This document shows positions 20,949 through 32,039 of a stretch of DNA of 64,000 nucleotides, piece by piece. Source of the DNA: Massospora cicadina (Eukaryota > Entomophthoromycota > Entomophthoromycetes > Entomophthorales > Entomophthoraceae); assembly GCA_022478985.1 (NCBI GenBank), contig JAKSZP010009571.1, positions 1 to 64,000 on the forward strand, read 5' to 3'. The notes beneath the pieces are model-generated. The model made no database searches and was not told the DNA's origin. It saw nothing but the letters and a program-made list of their open reading frames with translations. The first letter of the stretch is position 1. Each line of letters opens with the position of its first letter. A program made the translations under genes and the position numbers.

Positions 20949-21254
20949 ATAGTGGTTGGTCTGATCCAACCACATGAAAGCTCCTCAAAATGGATACCAA
21001 AAAAACCAACAGGTAAGCAAGGTATGCTAACCCCAAACAACCTTTATTTTTATTCTGGGTATTAAAAAGGGCCCACCGACCAGAGCTCATCTGGGGAGCA
21101 ATTGACAATGTTCCCCAGGAAGTACAACTCAGGCAAGGCACAACTAAGAGCCCAAAATGACTGAGCCAAAAACATTTAAAAATGATTTGACTCAGATTCA
21201 GAAAATCCAAATCTGAGTCAGAATGTAACAATTAAAACAAACTCAATTGTAACA
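20949..21254 (-). repeat. D1 3' LTR, part 2 (right of the A insertion), internally deleted
   Basis: It starts with the right copy of the A TSD (ATAGT) and then a hairpin GTGGTTGG-TCTGAT-CCAACCAC (20952-20973). Compared with the intact D LTR, about 115 bp corresponding to 22323-22437 are missing, removing the TATA box, predicted RNA start and a palindrome. It ends TGTAACA at 21254. Confidence 0.8.
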
Positions 21255-21990
21255 TTACCCCCTGCTAGAGAAGGGCTCCTCCCTGAAGAGGGGCCCCACA
21301 GTGGAAGGCCACCATGATGAGGGCTTCCTGGGGTGAGTTACCTCAATCCCAAGGAAAATTAGCCCAGATAAATTCCAGGCCCCTCGAGGGAAAATGCAAA
21401 TGGCAAGGGCAAATCAGGACTGGGCTGCCAAAATCAGCCCATCTGGCACGAGGATGCACGCCAAGCATGTGGCTGTGTTGCGCCCCCCTCCCATTATCCC
21501 ATTGGTGATGGTCTTCCCATCCTGACTGGGAAGGCGCTTTCACCAAAAGAAGTGCAAGAGGGGTGCGCAGTCCAGCATGGCTGGACAGCCCTGGCCCAAG
21601 GATGCACGCCCAGCACTTGGCTGTGTTGTGCACCCCTCCCAGGCTCCTGTTGGCAATGACCTTCCCATCCCAACCAGGAAGGCGCTTTCTCCAACAGAAG
21701 CATGAGAGGGGTGCACGGTACAGTGTGGCTGGATGGCCATCCCCTTTCTGGGTGGACCATCCGTAGGTGAGGGAGCCCTGCTGTGACAGGTCCCCTCAGT
21801 GCCAACTGAATCCCTGGTGAGCAGGAGGCCCCACCGGGATTTTCAACCAATGGTTACTTCAGATCTAGGGTTGGCCATCAGTCACTGGCTCCCACTGGTG
21901 CTGGTTCCTTGACAACTGAGACTAAGTGACCACTGAGGTTGGCTGAACTGGGGATCAGAGGCGTGCAGCACACATTTGATTTTAGAATAA
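21255..21990 (-). other. Internal region of element D1, non-coding, with a 148-bp tandem duplication
   Basis: GC-rich compared with its surroundings. The segment beginning GGATGCACGCCAAGC at about 21452 repeats at about 21600 (GGATGCACGCCCAGC) and continues similarly for about 148 bp. D2 has one copy, which accounts for the difference in internal length (736 versus 588 bp). No gag or pol motif occurs in any frame. Long antisense frames here are composition effects. Confidence 0.75.
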
Positions 21991-22570
21991 TGTCACAGAC
22001 CAGATAATCCCCAGTTTCTGACTGCCATAAAACAAATAATTCTTTGGTGCACTGACAAGCAACCAAAGTAGCCTAACTGAGTAGGGAGATGTTAGGGCAC
22101 TGACAGCGCCAAACATTGCCTACTACAAGTTGGTTATGCAAGGGTGAGTAGTGGTTGGTCTGACCCAACCATGCAAAAGCTCCTCATGATGGATACCAAA
22201 AATACCAACAGTTAAGCAAGGTTTGCTGACCCCAAAACAACCTTTATTTTTATTCTGGATAATAAAAAGGGCCCGCCGACCAGAGCTCGTCTGGGGAGCA
22301 ACTGACAATGCTCCCCAGGAAGGGAAAGCTAAGGTGAAATATTCTGAAGTGAACTTCAGAATGGACAGGAATGCCTTATAACGGCTGCCTCTTGGGGTCT
22401 CTCCCAAGTCATTGATTAGGCTTGCACAAGCCTAATCTACAACTCGGGCAAGTCACAACCCAGCGCTCAAAATGACCAAGCCAAAAGCATTTTTAAAATG
22501 ATTTTACCCAGATTCAGAAAATCTGAATCCAAGTCAGAATGTAACAATTGAGATGAACTTGATTGTTACA
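21991..22570 (-). repeat. D1 5' LTR
   Basis: 580 bp, TGTCACAG...TTGTTACA on the + strand. It contains a TATA box (TTATAAGG on the coding strand, about 22375-22382), the predicted self-primer (complement of 22341-22350) and an 11-bp-arm palindrome GATTAGGCTTG-CA-CAAGCCTAATC (22414-22437). It also has the TGGTTGG/CCAACCA hairpin near 22148. Confidence 0.85.
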
Positions 22571-22575
22571 AGTAA

Positions 22576-23866
22576 CAATTGAACGCCAGTGGGCCACAAG
22601 AATAAAAAGAAACCCAGCAAGAAACCAGGCTGTTGTGACTCCAGACCTGGCAGCTCTTGGCGTGAGGAGTTGCAAGATAGTATTTGGTAGTTTGGAGCTC
22701 TCCATAGGAGAACTGGGTACAAAAACAGTGGCGAGGGGGTGAATCCTTGCCTGGAGTGGGGATAGTTGGGCCCACAGGATACCAATATCCTGCTGGCAAG
22801 TGTCCTCAGTAATTGGGGAGAGTTCCACGAAATTTTTTACAATGTTCCCAATTGACTATGGTAGGAACCAAAGTTACTATCATGACTAGGATTGCCCAGT
22901 CAATATAGGGCCCATGGGGCCACATTGGAGATGTAGTGGGTGGTTTGGTAAAGAAAAAATTGAAATAAATCAAATAATAGGAGCACAGAAAGATTTTTTA
23001 ATTAATTGTAAGTTAAAAATTGACTATCAATTTACTCAGTGTGTTACAACTGCTTAATTAGATAATCAATTGGGGAATAGCTTTTAAAAGAATGGGATTG
23101 GGGCTCTTAAGATTTGACCTAACCAGGTGAACTTCAAGTGAGTGAGGGAGAGGAAAATGATCTTATTATAAACTGACTTCAAAAGAGTCAGCGGTGGGCT
23201 GAGTTACTGTCAGTTTGTGTATGGTTCTTAAATTGCCAATTTTCTTTATTTTCATTGACTGGAGTGATGGCGTTTCACCCAACAGGCAGCGGGAATCTCC
23301 TAAGGCAACCCATGTAGGGGCGGTCTTATGAGGTCAGGAATGGGTTTGGGCTGCCCAACCCACCTGCATCCAGTCACTCTGGCATCCGTTTGTCCAAGCG
23401 AGATTTATTGGAAAGAGATTTTGATGATTTTGGGGAAGATTTCAAACTAGCGGCAAAATTTTCCAATGGCCTGATGCCATTGACAAACTTTGCCAACAAT
23501 TTAACATTTTTTACTTCATTTACTGAAAGTGCACACCCATCAGCTTTGCTGCTAAGGGTTTTGGGCTCTCAGGCCTTGATGCCAAAGGCTAATTGTCATC
23601 AACTTCATGTGAACCTTTGGTCCATGGGGATATTGGCTTTCTGAGAACTTGGCACAAATTCCCATAATTTGCAGCATCAATTCAACTGAAGTTAATACTG
23701 GAATGGGTGGCGGGGTTTTTGGAGGGCTGTTACTCATCGTTTGTCTATCACATGAGTGAGGTCGCCCTGTGAGACAAGAGGGGCATCTGGCCTTTTTGGA
23801 CCCTTTTTAAAGGTGAAAAGGAATGCCACCCAGTCCAAGTGGAGGGGGCGCTTCCCTGGACTTACA
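22576..23866 (-). repeat. Right part of A-like solo LTR (A')
   Basis: It follows family A LTRs through several blocks: the AACTGAC/GTCAGTT inverted repeat (about 23179-23215), the GATGGCGTTT block (about 23265) and the minus-strand SQGDLTHVIDKR peptide (about 23775-23740). It ends GGACTTACA at 23866. No pol-like internal sequence adjoins it, so it is probably a solo LTR. Confidence 0.72.
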
Positions 23867-24060
23867 ATGTGCAGCATTTGGAGGATAACCCCTTAAGTTA
23901 GGCTTTCACCCACCTTTCATCCATAATATGGGCCAAATTGCCATTGTTGAAGAGGGGGCCACCTTTTTTGGCCTCTTTTTGGTTCTGTAGGGAAGTATCT
24001 TCCTTTCTAGCTGCAGGGGTTGTTCCCAGGACTTAGAAGAGAAAGCAGTTATTTGTCTTT
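23867..24060 (-). repeat. Another A-like LTR end fragment
   Basis: The minus strand encodes GNLAHIMDERWVKA (about 23958-23915), the same U3 peptide block, followed outward by an LTR-like end (GGACTTAGAAG, about 24035). It indicates that A' inserted next to or into an even older related LTR. Confidence 0.5.
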
Positions 24061-25079
24061 TATCACACCCTAAGAGTGACATTTAGCTGGGGGCCTTCCA
24101 CAGTATACTGGATTGTTCATATTATTAATAGTTTAGATGGATGTCCTATCCTAACCAGGGTTATTTAATGCCTGGTGTTTTGCAACCTTAATTAACTCAG
24201 ACACACTCAATCCTCAAGTTCTGACAATCCTAATAGGTATATATGACCTTTTAGCCTTAAATATTGGTTTATTTTATAACTATCAGAAATTTAACATATA
24301 GTTTCTATTGATATTACTTGAGAATGGCTAATTGGATAAAAAACTGATTCTGTAAAAAGTTCATTCAGTACTCAGGCATTAAACTATTAGTTACTTTATA
24401 TACTGTAACTTTTGGTATTTATTAGTTCATGGTTATTTGTACAATTATAATATAGTACTAAATTCTTTCTCAATTTGTAGTATAATTTCAATGATAAACA
24501 TAAAGAAGTTAAAGAATCAAATCATAAGTAATAGTGATAGACAACTAAATAGTATAGAGAAATATAAGCTAAACCTATTGGCAGCTATATTTTATTAGTA
24601 TTATGAAATATGGATACAAATAATGATTTAGAGATAGAACTTAAATTTGACTTTATTTTTCTAGTACTGTGAACTTAGTATATTTTTCAAGTTTAAATTT
24701 TTTATAATTAAGTAAATAGTATAATTACTTAAACCTTAGTTATATATAGTACAGATCTTAAGCAGCTTACTTCAGAAATTGGTTGCCAAACAATAAGCTT
24801 GTTTGATTATAAGTTGTTTTAAGATACCAAACCTTTTTACACATTGGTAAACAATCTATATTATTTTAATGAATTGACCCATGACAGCTCACTAACTTCC
24901 CAGGATTAATAATAGTGGTCTATAATAGGAATTAATGATCCTGTTCATAGTGTCCACTAATTCTAATTTACAACTAGATATATACACAATTGTCCAGGTT
25001 GAAAATATAAGATCTTATGTATGGCTAAATAATTGACATCTTTTTTATGAATACCTAATGCCATTTCAGCAATTAGCTA
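24061..25079. other. AT-rich DNA without recognisable features
   Basis: No open frame of note, no element ends and no RNA-like structure were recognised. Stops are frequent in all frames. Confidence 0.5.
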
Positions 25080-25240
25080 GATAGCCTACTTCCAACCCCA
25101 AGGTAATAACTGCGCTGGTGCACCAATGAGATCTTAATATTTTAGGAAAGCCCATGGGATAGATGGTAGTGTTATAAGAATTGTCAACATAAAATCTAAT
25201 GGCTGTAAGTCCTGAGGGGCAATCCCTCCACCTGTCCAGG
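25080..25240 (+). pseudogene. End of a chromovirus pol and LTR head (family E-like)
   Basis: A remnant PKVITALVHQ corresponds to the conserved linker (LPKVHKNVALVQ in family A). At 25203 TGTAAGTCCTGAGG begins, the same LTR start seen at 37932 and, with one change, at 58033. It is oriented on the + strand. Confidence 0.5.
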
Positions 25241-25954
25241 TCATGTTGCAATGAGAACTGCAATTGGGCAAGATAGGCATAAGTATAATTGCACTACATA
25301 GGTATAACTATGTGAAGACAGTTTACATCAAAATAAATATAAATCTTAATAAAAAAATAAGCCTAAATTTAATTAAATTTCCTAAATCTGTTGTAGCCTT
25401 GGTAGGTACTTCCAGCCTGGAGATCCATTGTCAATGGTATTTACTGGAATGTGCATCTCCACATGTGTGTCCTTTAAATAAAAGGTCAAACCAATATATA
25501 CAATGGCGTCTTGTAAGTTAGTCTTTCCACAAGCTTCTGAAGCTTCTAGTGGTTTTCATTAATGTCTGTATTAGGCTTTGGATTAATGCGCCTGAGACTT
25601 GATGATATCCAGTCCAACGTTAGATATGTCTTGATAAACCTCTGTTCAACATCAGGGGCATCTTTAGGGTATTGGTCAATAGGAGATGCTTGTGAAAAAT
25701 TTGACTTAATGATTTTGGTAATTAACAATCAATGGAAATGAAATTTGTTTAATTAACTGGTCATTCAGTTGATAAGCGGATAAGGATTGATTTTCCAAAA
25801 TTAAGGATTGAAGGAAATAATTAATAAGAATAATTAGATTCAATTAAGAGTTTTCTTAAAAAATATCTGATAGAGGATTAATTGCAACTGATCTGCTGGA
25901 GGATACAGATAGTGGGACAAGGGTAAAGGAAAGGTCTATAAGGTATTTGGGATA
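25241..25954. other. Unclassified AT-rich insert within the family E LTR
   Basis: In the E2 LTR the VQKDD peptide block follows the LTR start after about 80 bp. Here the distance is about 860 bp. The extra sequence is AT-rich and shares AATCTGTTGTAG with about 7047. It may be a separate solo LTR, but ends were not resolved. Confidence 0.35.
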
Positions 25955-27556
25955 ATGGCTGGCGTTGATATCCTATGGTTGGTCAGACTTAAATCTCAAC
26001 AGGTCCCTTCATCCATTCAAATCAAAAAAGGGGGACTAGGCCCCAAGTCCATCCTGGTGCAAAAAGATGACCTTGCTCATGCAGTAGATAAACTCTGGGT
26101 TACACTTTTATCCCCAGGGATCTTGCCCATCTACCTTCTCTCAACCTCTACTCTTGTGGATAAGACTTGTAAGATATCAAAGAGGTAATATTAAACTTGG
26201 AAGCTACACAGGTTCCTGATTAAATTATATATAAATTTATTATACAATTGATTCCAGTATGAGGATAAGAAATGCAATCTGATCTAAAGATGGTTCAGTT
26301 AAAACTTAAATAATAAAATAGATATATTACTGAAAAACCAGTAACAACAATAAGTATTGTTTTATATAAGATCTTATATTCATATATATATTTGTGACTA
26401 GTGGCAATTTAGTGCCCACCCATTAGAAATAATCAAATTCAATTGCCAGAGAATATCCTTATTTTATTATTGACTTTCAGCATTTGACATGCAATTGGTC
26501 AGAACTTCCAGAAACATGTCCAAAAGTTGCAACAATTGCGCCCACAAGTTTTGGCAAACTAAAGTTATTGACAACCAGGCCAATACTTTCCAGATGTCTG
26601 TTCATTAAAAATAGACATTATTGATTCATTAATCAAATAATCAACATAAAGGCTAAATAAGATATTTCCACTTGGAAGCCTAAAATCATTGAAAATTTTC
26701 TAAATAAATTGGCATCCACGCCAAATTAAATAAATTACTAGTTTTAGAATTTATTGGAAAATATAATCTAATTAATATCCCACCAGTTAACCCAGCTAAG
26801 TTATTACCTCCCAGAGCCTTCCTTCAAGTAGTCATCAACCATATCCATCCCAATAACGCGTCAAAAAAGGGAAAAACTATTTAAATGCATGGCATCTCCC
26901 TCTTTTGGGTTGGGCACCACTAGTGCTAAAAAGGGTAAAGAAATTTAAGGATTGCATAAGATTGTGTACATTAAACCCCTTGAATCCTGATACACCTTAT
27001 TTTTTTTTAGTACTAGATGGTCCTGATACACCTTATTGAGTTACCTAATTGAACCCACAATCAATTTTAATAAACAGAAACGCCTTGAAAATTACCTACT
27101 GTGAATCAAATGATGATACCATGAAAATCTGATAAATCCAAAGATTCCTAAGATTGCACCAGTGTTCTAAATTTTCATGGACGTGTTACCTGTAAATATG
27201 TTGATTGAATGCTATTGGTTTTTTGTCTCTAACAAGCACCTAAAATTATTTTAGAAGCGAGGTTAACTCTAACCAAAAAGTGTCTGCCTATCATTCCTAG
27301 GTCCATCGTTGTGTTAACCTATATACTGCTCTCCAAGTATATAAGGCAGCAGCCCTCAATAAGGGTTAGCCACCAATTCATTCTATATTCTAAATTACTG
27401 TAATAAAACACTTCCATAATATCTGATATACACGTTCTCAGTGGATACTGCCAACCATTTTTATTTTTTTTGGTTAAGAACTTTTAGGTGATAAACGCCC
27501 TTCTGTCAACCACATTGTCCATGGTCATGTTGAGGATGATTTGCTCATTTAATCTA
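25955..27556 (+). repeat. Family E LTR (E1), body
   Basis: The + strand frame at 25955-26188 encodes VQKDDLAHAVDKLWVT, the U3 peptide block. A TATATAAGGC box at 27338-27347 and the block around 27490-27550 (GATAAACGCCCTTCTGTCAACC) match E2 (59744-59753 and about 59892). Homology to E2 ends at the element F insertion and seems to resume for about 13 bp at 33622-33634. Confidence 0.6.
26985..27037 (+). mobile_element. Tiny insertion: TTTTTTTAGTACTAGATGG with 17-bp TSD
   Basis: TCCTGATACACCTTATT occurs at 26985-27001 and again at 27021-27037, and the 19 bp between them are T7 plus AGTACTAGATGG. A second, independent locus at 55619-55666 has the same core. Read in reverse, the core ends in a short A run, like the 3' end of a retroposon truncated almost completely. 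Confidence 0.6.
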
Positions 27557-28055
27557 TGCTGAGAAATTGATGTGAATGGATGATAAGCTATAGTTCTGGC
27601 GGATCATAATTTAGATTTTAAGGTGAGCCTCAAGATTGAGTGGAAAATTATGTGGACGTGAGGCAAATTGATCAAAGTATTTACAGTTTGGTGAATCAAG
27701 GGAATTCCGCCAAAACTTCATTGATAGAATGAAACACCCAAAACTAAGTAGCAAAATAGTAAATTAATAAGCGGAAGGGTTGAAACTGATTAGAAATACC
27801 AAGGATTAAGGATTGAGCGTGAGAATGAAAAAGGGGGTCTTTTTATGGAAAGAAGAAGAAGAGAGGTTAACAGAAGCAGTCCGTTATTATATATTAAATT
27901 AACTGGGTTTTTGTGGGGCAATAGCTCCTTATAATAATACTTTATTATTATTTATTGAGGACTAGCGATCACCATATTTCTCATTTGTTGCTCAGTGGGG
28001 TTTACTCAGTGCAACCAGCTTGGCGGATTCAACCAATATCACCAAAAAGTTAACA
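27557..28055 (+). repeat. Element F 5' LTR
   Basis: TGCTGAGAAATTG...AAGTTAACA. It matches 33121-33621 through GGTGAGCCTCAAGATTG, GCAGTCCGTTATTATAT and CAACCAGCTTGGCGGATTCAA. Confidence 0.8.
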
Positions 28056-28056
28056 G

Positions 28057-28069
28057 TGGTGCTCACTAC
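28057..28069 (+). promoter_or_regulatory. Candidate tRNA-type primer-binding site of element F
   Basis: TGGTGCTCACTAC begins one base after the LTR, as expected for pairing with a tRNA ending in CCA. The matching tRNA was not identified. No self-complement is seen in the LTR. Confidence 0.45.
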
Positions 28070-28099
28070 AGGGGGCCCATTGATCAACAATTTAAAAGT

Positions 28100-28985
28100 T
28101 TCATATTCTTCAAAGCCATGGCGCAGCTGACTCACCTTGATGGGGCACTACCCCAGACTACTGATTTGTTTTTAATATGTGGAACTAAAGCTTACCTTGG
28201 ATACACTGCTCCAGGATCAAAAAATGCTTTTCTGAGAGATTATTAAGTATAACTGATCAGCTTGCTAAGGCCTTCCATTAACTGCACCTGATGGTTGACC
28301 AAACCACCCAACTTGCCGACCTATTGGGAAACACTACAGAGTGGATATATGGTGCAGAGTGTAAATCAAATGAGTTTGTTAAGGATGATAAATCTGTAGT
28401 AACAAGATGTCCCCATTCAACCATGATGGAAACATACATGGGGTTTTTCAAGTGGTTTGAATTTCTGTAGAAGGGGCTTCCAATTGGCGTAAACTAAACT
28501 GTTGTTATCCGCCTTGGATGTCAGAAAGCACTGACCAGGCCACATGTTACCTTAAGAATAGTACTGTAACATATCAAGAGGTGAAGGAGACTTTAATTCA
28601 CCTGTTTGGAGGTGTGGTGAAAATGGCTCAGCGCAAGGCAGAGTTTTTGACAATAAATTTTATAAAGAATGAGTCCTTGGCGGAGTTTGCAGAGCATTTC
28701 ATGGCTGAGGCTCATGTGTTGGTGGGAAAAATATATTTTATATTGGGGAGGTGGGCGTAGCGATGATGGCAGCTGTTAAGCCATACTAAGAACTTTATAA
28801 TGCTGTCTTACATTCTTCAAGACAACCTGAAGCTATTAAAAATTGTCAGTCATTTAAGCCATATATCAGTCACTTTTAATGCTCCCAAGGTGGAATGTAA
28901 AGCCCCTGCAACTTCTACCATTCTCCATCAGAAATTGGACAACAACGACTTGGTTATAATACAGTTGGGAATACTGTCCACTTAA
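28100..28985 (+). pseudogene. Element F Gag remnant
   Basis: The frame 28518-28760 reads ATCYLKNSTVTYQEVKETLIHLFGG then AEFLTINFIKNESLAEFAEHFMAEA, a typical retrotransposon Gag capsid pattern. Stops and frame changes separate the pieces. Confidence 0.7.
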
Positions 28986-29639
28986 CTCTATGGCGAGTCC
29001 TTTCTGCCCCCATTTTCCTCATCCAGTTCATCCTTGGCCAAATTATAATTTATCATTTAAATCAGACCTAAACCTATGGGTGTGATGCAGAGACAAGTGC
29101 CGTTTACAAATGCTTGTTTCTCAAGCAGCCAATGAGGCCATTATGCAGATAGCTGTCCAGGAAAAATGAATGTCCATGTAGTACCAGTTTCCCTGAATGA
29201 ACAGGGAAAAGGTCGAATGGAGTAGATACAGGACACTCTACTTCTGCTATATCAAATAACTGCCCCTGATGATTCCCACAAGTCACTTTGTGTCAGTCCC
29301 AGTACTCATCCTGATGAGTTATTATATCAACAAATCCCTTATGATATGTTGGCCTCAAATCAAGGGAGAGACCCCAATAATTCAGACTTAGAGTTCCGCC
29401 GAGATATGCAAACGCATAAGTCTGGAAAATTCTTGAGCAGAATGGTACAGTTGAAGGTGAATCTTCAACCCATGTTGCAGCTCTAGGGGGTGTAATTGGA
29501 GATTTCTGTAGAGAAAATTTACCAGGAATATTTGCACGTTGGCGCTGGTATTCTCACTTTTCTGGATAGCCAGAAGCCCTTGGTTTTTTATGTAATAAAA
29601 AGCAACAGTTTTTATATTTGGAGTATACATACTGTGAAA

Positions 29640-30110
29640 TTTTTGTACAAAAAACCAAAATTCAAGCGCCCTTTGATACTGGCGCTCCTGTCAATATTAT
29701 ATCCACCAAGCTCTTAGCTAGACTTCCTCTGAAGCCTGATGTGGAACACCAAGTAGTGTATGGGACTGTGGGGCATGGAGCACTGTGTCAGAGGGTGCTT
29801 ACAGCACATTGCCTTTGAGGTTTGGGTTGGTTAAGGCATCCACTCCAGCTGTGGTTTTGCCTAATAACAATTATGACATTCTGATTGGAGCCACGTTCAT
29901 GTGGCAATTTGGGGCCATAGTCAATATAGCAGAAGAAACCATTAGTATTCTAGGCCAACATATTCCCATTTACATTACCTTTAGTGGAGTCCCAAAGTGC
30001 TCAATCCACTTCAGACAAATTGATATTGTGTACAGCAATAGGGTGATTCCTGTTCAATATCAGCAGCTGAAGCGGAGGACCAGGGCCCTTATTAGCTAGA
30101 TTTATGAGTA
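29640..30110 (+). pseudogene. Element F aspartic protease
   Basis: The active-site signature IQAPFDTGAPVNIIS lies at about 29662-29705, and the flap region continues through NNNYDILIGATFMWQFGA (about 29865-29920). Confidence 0.82.
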
Positions 30111-30639
30111 CAACAGTATTCCGCTATGGGCAGCGAGCGCTTTAAGCATACCTTCTGGACATCAGGTCATAATAGGGACCAAGCTCAAAATAGATGTCCC
30201 TGAAGAACTATACGGGGAAATTTTGGGGCCCAACCAGCAATTTCAGATCAAACCCCATGTGGCTCCAGGGCTACTGTTACCAGGACATGGGGAAGTGAAG
30301 GTATCAATAGCAAACCTAAATAAGAAATCAATGACAGTCTAAAGGCACCAAGTGGTAGCTTATTTACACTTGACTCCTATTGATGAAGTACGCCATATTC
30401 ATGATTCTGGGTCTTAAAAGGACCTTGGTATGCCTGCAAAAACCTTATTTGGAATAATGACTGTGGTTCCGCATGAAGCCCTAACTTGGCTTTCTGACGA
30501 ACAGAAAGATAGGGCGATGGCCCTGTTAGAAAAGTACCAAGATATTTTTGCTTCTGATGACCACAATGAGGGTGCACACTAAGGGTGGTGCATAAGGTGG
30601 ACACATGAGACCACCCTCCCATTCAGTCACGGCCCATTC

Positions 30640-31330
30640 AGTGCTCCAAGGCGGTGGAGGAATTAGTCTCCAATGAGGTAGTCAAATTTATTGAAAATGG
30701 GATGTTAGAGCCGTCCAAGAGTCCGTGGGCACCACCAGTGCTCATTGTTAAGAAAAAAAAGTTGGCACAAACTGAGTGGTCATTGACTACTGAAAGCTTA
30801 ATAGCGTCTTAAGAAGGATTACTATCCTCTTCCATTGATTGATGACGCTTTAAATCGATTGGGATGCGCTAACTACTTCTTTGCCATGTTCTTGATTTTG
30901 GGGTACTGTAAGATTGAGTTGCCAGCGGCGGAACATGAGAAATGCACTATTATCACCTCGAAGGGGTTGTTCCAACCCATGCATATGCCTCAAGTGTTGT
31001 GCAACACCCCAGCTACATTCCAGCATGCTATGGATACAATCTTTGGTGACCTGAAGCTTTCCTGCGTTCTAGTCTACCTTGATGATATCAACATGTTCTT
31101 GAAAATGTTAACAGAGCATCCTGACCACTTAGAAAAAGTGTTCCACTGACTTGCTGCTGCTAAAATCAAATTCAAGCCTCGAAAATGCCATTTTTAAGGA
31201 GAAATTGGAATACCTTGGATTCATGGTGGACTCAAAAGGGCTTAAACTGCAGCCAGAAAAGTTGAAAACTATATGTAAAATGACTCAGCTGGGCAACAAG
31301 CAAGATATCCAGGGTTTTTGAGGATGGTCA
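30640..31330 (+). pseudogene. Element F reverse transcriptase
   Basis: FQPMHMPQVLCNTPATFQHAMD and the catalytic YLDD (31075-31086) are visible, followed by CLEYLGF-type and YYQQF-type connection pieces in other frames. Several stops and frame changes occur, but the catalytic aspartates are kept. Confidence 0.85.
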
Positions 31331-31489
31331 GTTACTACCAGCAGTTCATCCCCAACTTCAGCTGTGTTGGGGCACCGCTCTTTGAGCTATTAAAGAAGTT
31401 TGCCACCTTCAACTGGATGGAACAATGCCAATGCTTTTGATGTCCTACAGACCAAGTTGACTAGTGCGGCCATTTTGAAATACCCTAAT

Positions 31490-31917
31490 TTTGATAATGA
31501 ATTTTTATCATAAAAACGGATTCTTCCCTTTCCTTTGTAGGGGCCATGCTATCCCAAAAAGATGATGAAGGTGTGGAGCACCCAATTGCATTTTGCAGCC
31601 AAAGCATTAATTGTCATGAATAAAATTATACTGTAACTGAGCAAGAGTGCTTGGTGATGATACATGCTTATAAACAATACTGGGTCTACTTCCATGTAGT
31701 AAAATTAAAAGTGGTAACTGATCATACCTCTTTGCGTTGGCTGCAGAATCTTTGGGAACCAGAAGGGAAGCTCGTGTGGTGGGCCCTGAAGCTCCAAGCG
31801 TATGACTTTGAGATTGAATATCGGCCAGGGACAAAGCATCATAATGCAGACTGTCTCTCACAATTACTAATGGTTGCAATTATGGCGGATTTGGCTGACA
31901 TCGTGTATGAGAACTGA
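31490..31917 (+). pseudogene. Element F RNase H
   Basis: The Asp region (TDSSLSFVGAMLSQ) is followed in the main frame by VVTDHTSLRWLQNL, LQAYDFEIEYRPGTKHHNADCLSQ, a standard Ty3-type RNase H tail. A stop separates the two parts near 31622. Confidence 0.85.
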
Positions 31918-32039
31918 TTGTGAGAAAATATCATGATGAGCTGCCAAAGGTGATCAAAGTGCTAGATGTGCTTAGACATAAAACCTTTTTTGCAATGAGG
32001 AATTATATAAGCGGATTGGAGAATTGACGCTGAGTTTTA

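Larger units (their letters stand above)
7583..22570 (-). mobile_element. Element D1: short non-autonomous LTR retrotransposon, interrupted by element A
   Basis: Without the nested A element it is about 1.8 kb. Its 3' LTR is split into 7583-7742 and 20949-21254, the GC-rich internal region is 21255-21990, and the 5' LTR is 21991-22570. LTR ends are TGTCA...TGTAACA on the + strand. The internal region encodes no Gag or Pol and has a G-run (CAGGGGGTAA on the minus strand) as polypurine tract. The related copy D2 at 61852-63231 confirms the layout. It most resembles a TRIM/LARD-type passenger element, and its priming signals match those of the chromoviruses around it. Confidence 0.8.

Noticed and set aside
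21343..21850. Overlapping 66-118 codon frames in element D1
   Set aside because: They occur in several frames over the tandem duplication, with no conserved domain; composition effect.
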